Source of the DNA: an uncultured Sphingomonadaceae bacterium
GTDB lineage: Bacteria; Pseudomonadota; Alphaproteobacteria; Sphingomonadales; Sphingomonadaceae
Assembly: GCA_946480515.1 (NCBI GenBank)
Contig: CAMLKX010000130.1
Coordinates: 1 to 5,651 of the forward strand
Reading direction: 5' to 3'
Length of the DNA: 5,651 bases
Positions 5,353 through 5,651 of this stretch are shown one piece after another (position 1 is the stretch's first letter; each line of letters opens with the position of its first letter). The notes beneath the pieces are model-generated. The model was not told the DNA's origin, searched no databases, and saw only the letters and a program-made list of their open reading frames with translations. A program made the position numbers and the translations under genes.

Positions 5353-5651
5353 ATGAGCGTGACTGCCACCGGGGGTGCCGAGGCGGAGGCGCCCCAGCAC
5401 ATTGCTCACGGGCACGCCCAGGGCTCGCTGGCCAAGCTCGCGGTCGGAGCGATTGGGATCGTCTTCGGGGACATCGGAACGTCTCCAATCTATGCGTTCC
5501 GCGAAACCTTCGCCGGTCATCACCAGCTCGCACCCGACGCGCTTCACATCTACGGAGTGCTCAGCCTGATCTTCTGGTCGATGATGATCATCGTGACTCT
5601 GAAATATGTCACGGTGATCATGCGTGCCGACAACAAGGGCGAGGGCGGCAG
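5353..5651 (+). CDS. kup: Kup-family potassium uptake transporter, N-terminal part (cut by window end)
   Basis: The frame is open to the right edge and gives the first 99 residues of a protein expected to be about 620-650 residues. A hydrophilic, His-containing N-terminus (about residues 1-26) precedes the first membrane helix with the signature [17 protein letters not shown] (35-51). Asp40 corresponds to Asp23 of E. coli Kup, which matters for proton-coupled potassium uptake. A second helix at about 65-90 runs into [15 protein letters not shown] (85-99), another strongly conserved Kup stretch. The N-terminus is about 17 residues longer than that of E. coli Kup. ATG 5353 has no recognisable Shine-Dalgarno sequence, and no upstream in-frame ATG exists back through the intergenic region, so the start is likely but not certain (GTG 5359 is possible). 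The gene diverges from ald. Confidence 0.93.
   Translation, partial: MSVTATGGAEAEAPQHIAHGHAQGSLAKLAVGAIGIVFGDIGTSPIYAFRETFAGHHQLAPDALHIYGVLSLIFWSMMIIVTLKYVTVIMRADNKGEGG

Noticed and set aside
1..5651. Mobile element, CRISPR array, defence or other novel system
   Set aside because: All sequence is accounted for by housekeeping genes with intact family motifs and uniform composition. No transposase, terminal inverted repeat, spaced direct-repeat array or unexplained coding region was seen.

Overview
This window is an ordinary, densely packed piece of bacterial chromosome. It is GC-rich, favours G or C at third codon positions, and carries a complete downstream half of a System I (Ccm) cytochrome c maturation operon. 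The gene order, the very short CcmD, the CcmE with the usual heme-binding histidine and the small two-TPR-plus CcmI-like protein point to an alphaproteobacterium. A sphingomonad-like organism is my best guess, by protein flavour only; no taxonomic marker such as rRNA is present.

Positions 1-4076, plus strand, hold seven consecutive genes: the end of ccmC, then ccmD, ccmE, ccmF, ccmG (dsbE), ccmH (ccmL-type) and a short ccmI-like TPR gene. Every one of the six junctions is a 4-base stop/start overlap (ATGA, or GTGA at ccmG/ccmH), so the operon has no intergenic base at all and is probably translationally coupled. The logic is standard. CcmC, with CcmD, loads heme onto CcmE. CcmE carries covalent heme across the periplasmic face to CcmF. 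CcmG and CcmH keep the apocytochrome CXXCH thiols reduced, and the CcmI-like TPR protein presents the apocytochrome to the CcmF/CcmH ligation complex.

Positions 4060-5178, minus strand, encode alanine dehydrogenase (ald), whose 3' end overlaps the end of the ccmI-like gene tail-to-tail by 17 bases. Its catalytic residues fall at exactly the residue numbers known from the family. A 174-base divergent intergenic region (5179-5352) follows. It holds a well-spaced candidate ald promoter, an imperfect 14-base tandem repeat over that promoter and leader, and a 14-base GC palindrome. From 5353 to the right edge is the start of a Kup-type potassium uptake transporter, plus strand, cut by the window end.

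I found no mobile element, CRISPR array, RNA gene or undescribed system. The points most worth a second look are the reduced CcmI-like protein, the unbroken chain of overlapping start/stop codons, and the tandem repeat at the ald promoter.
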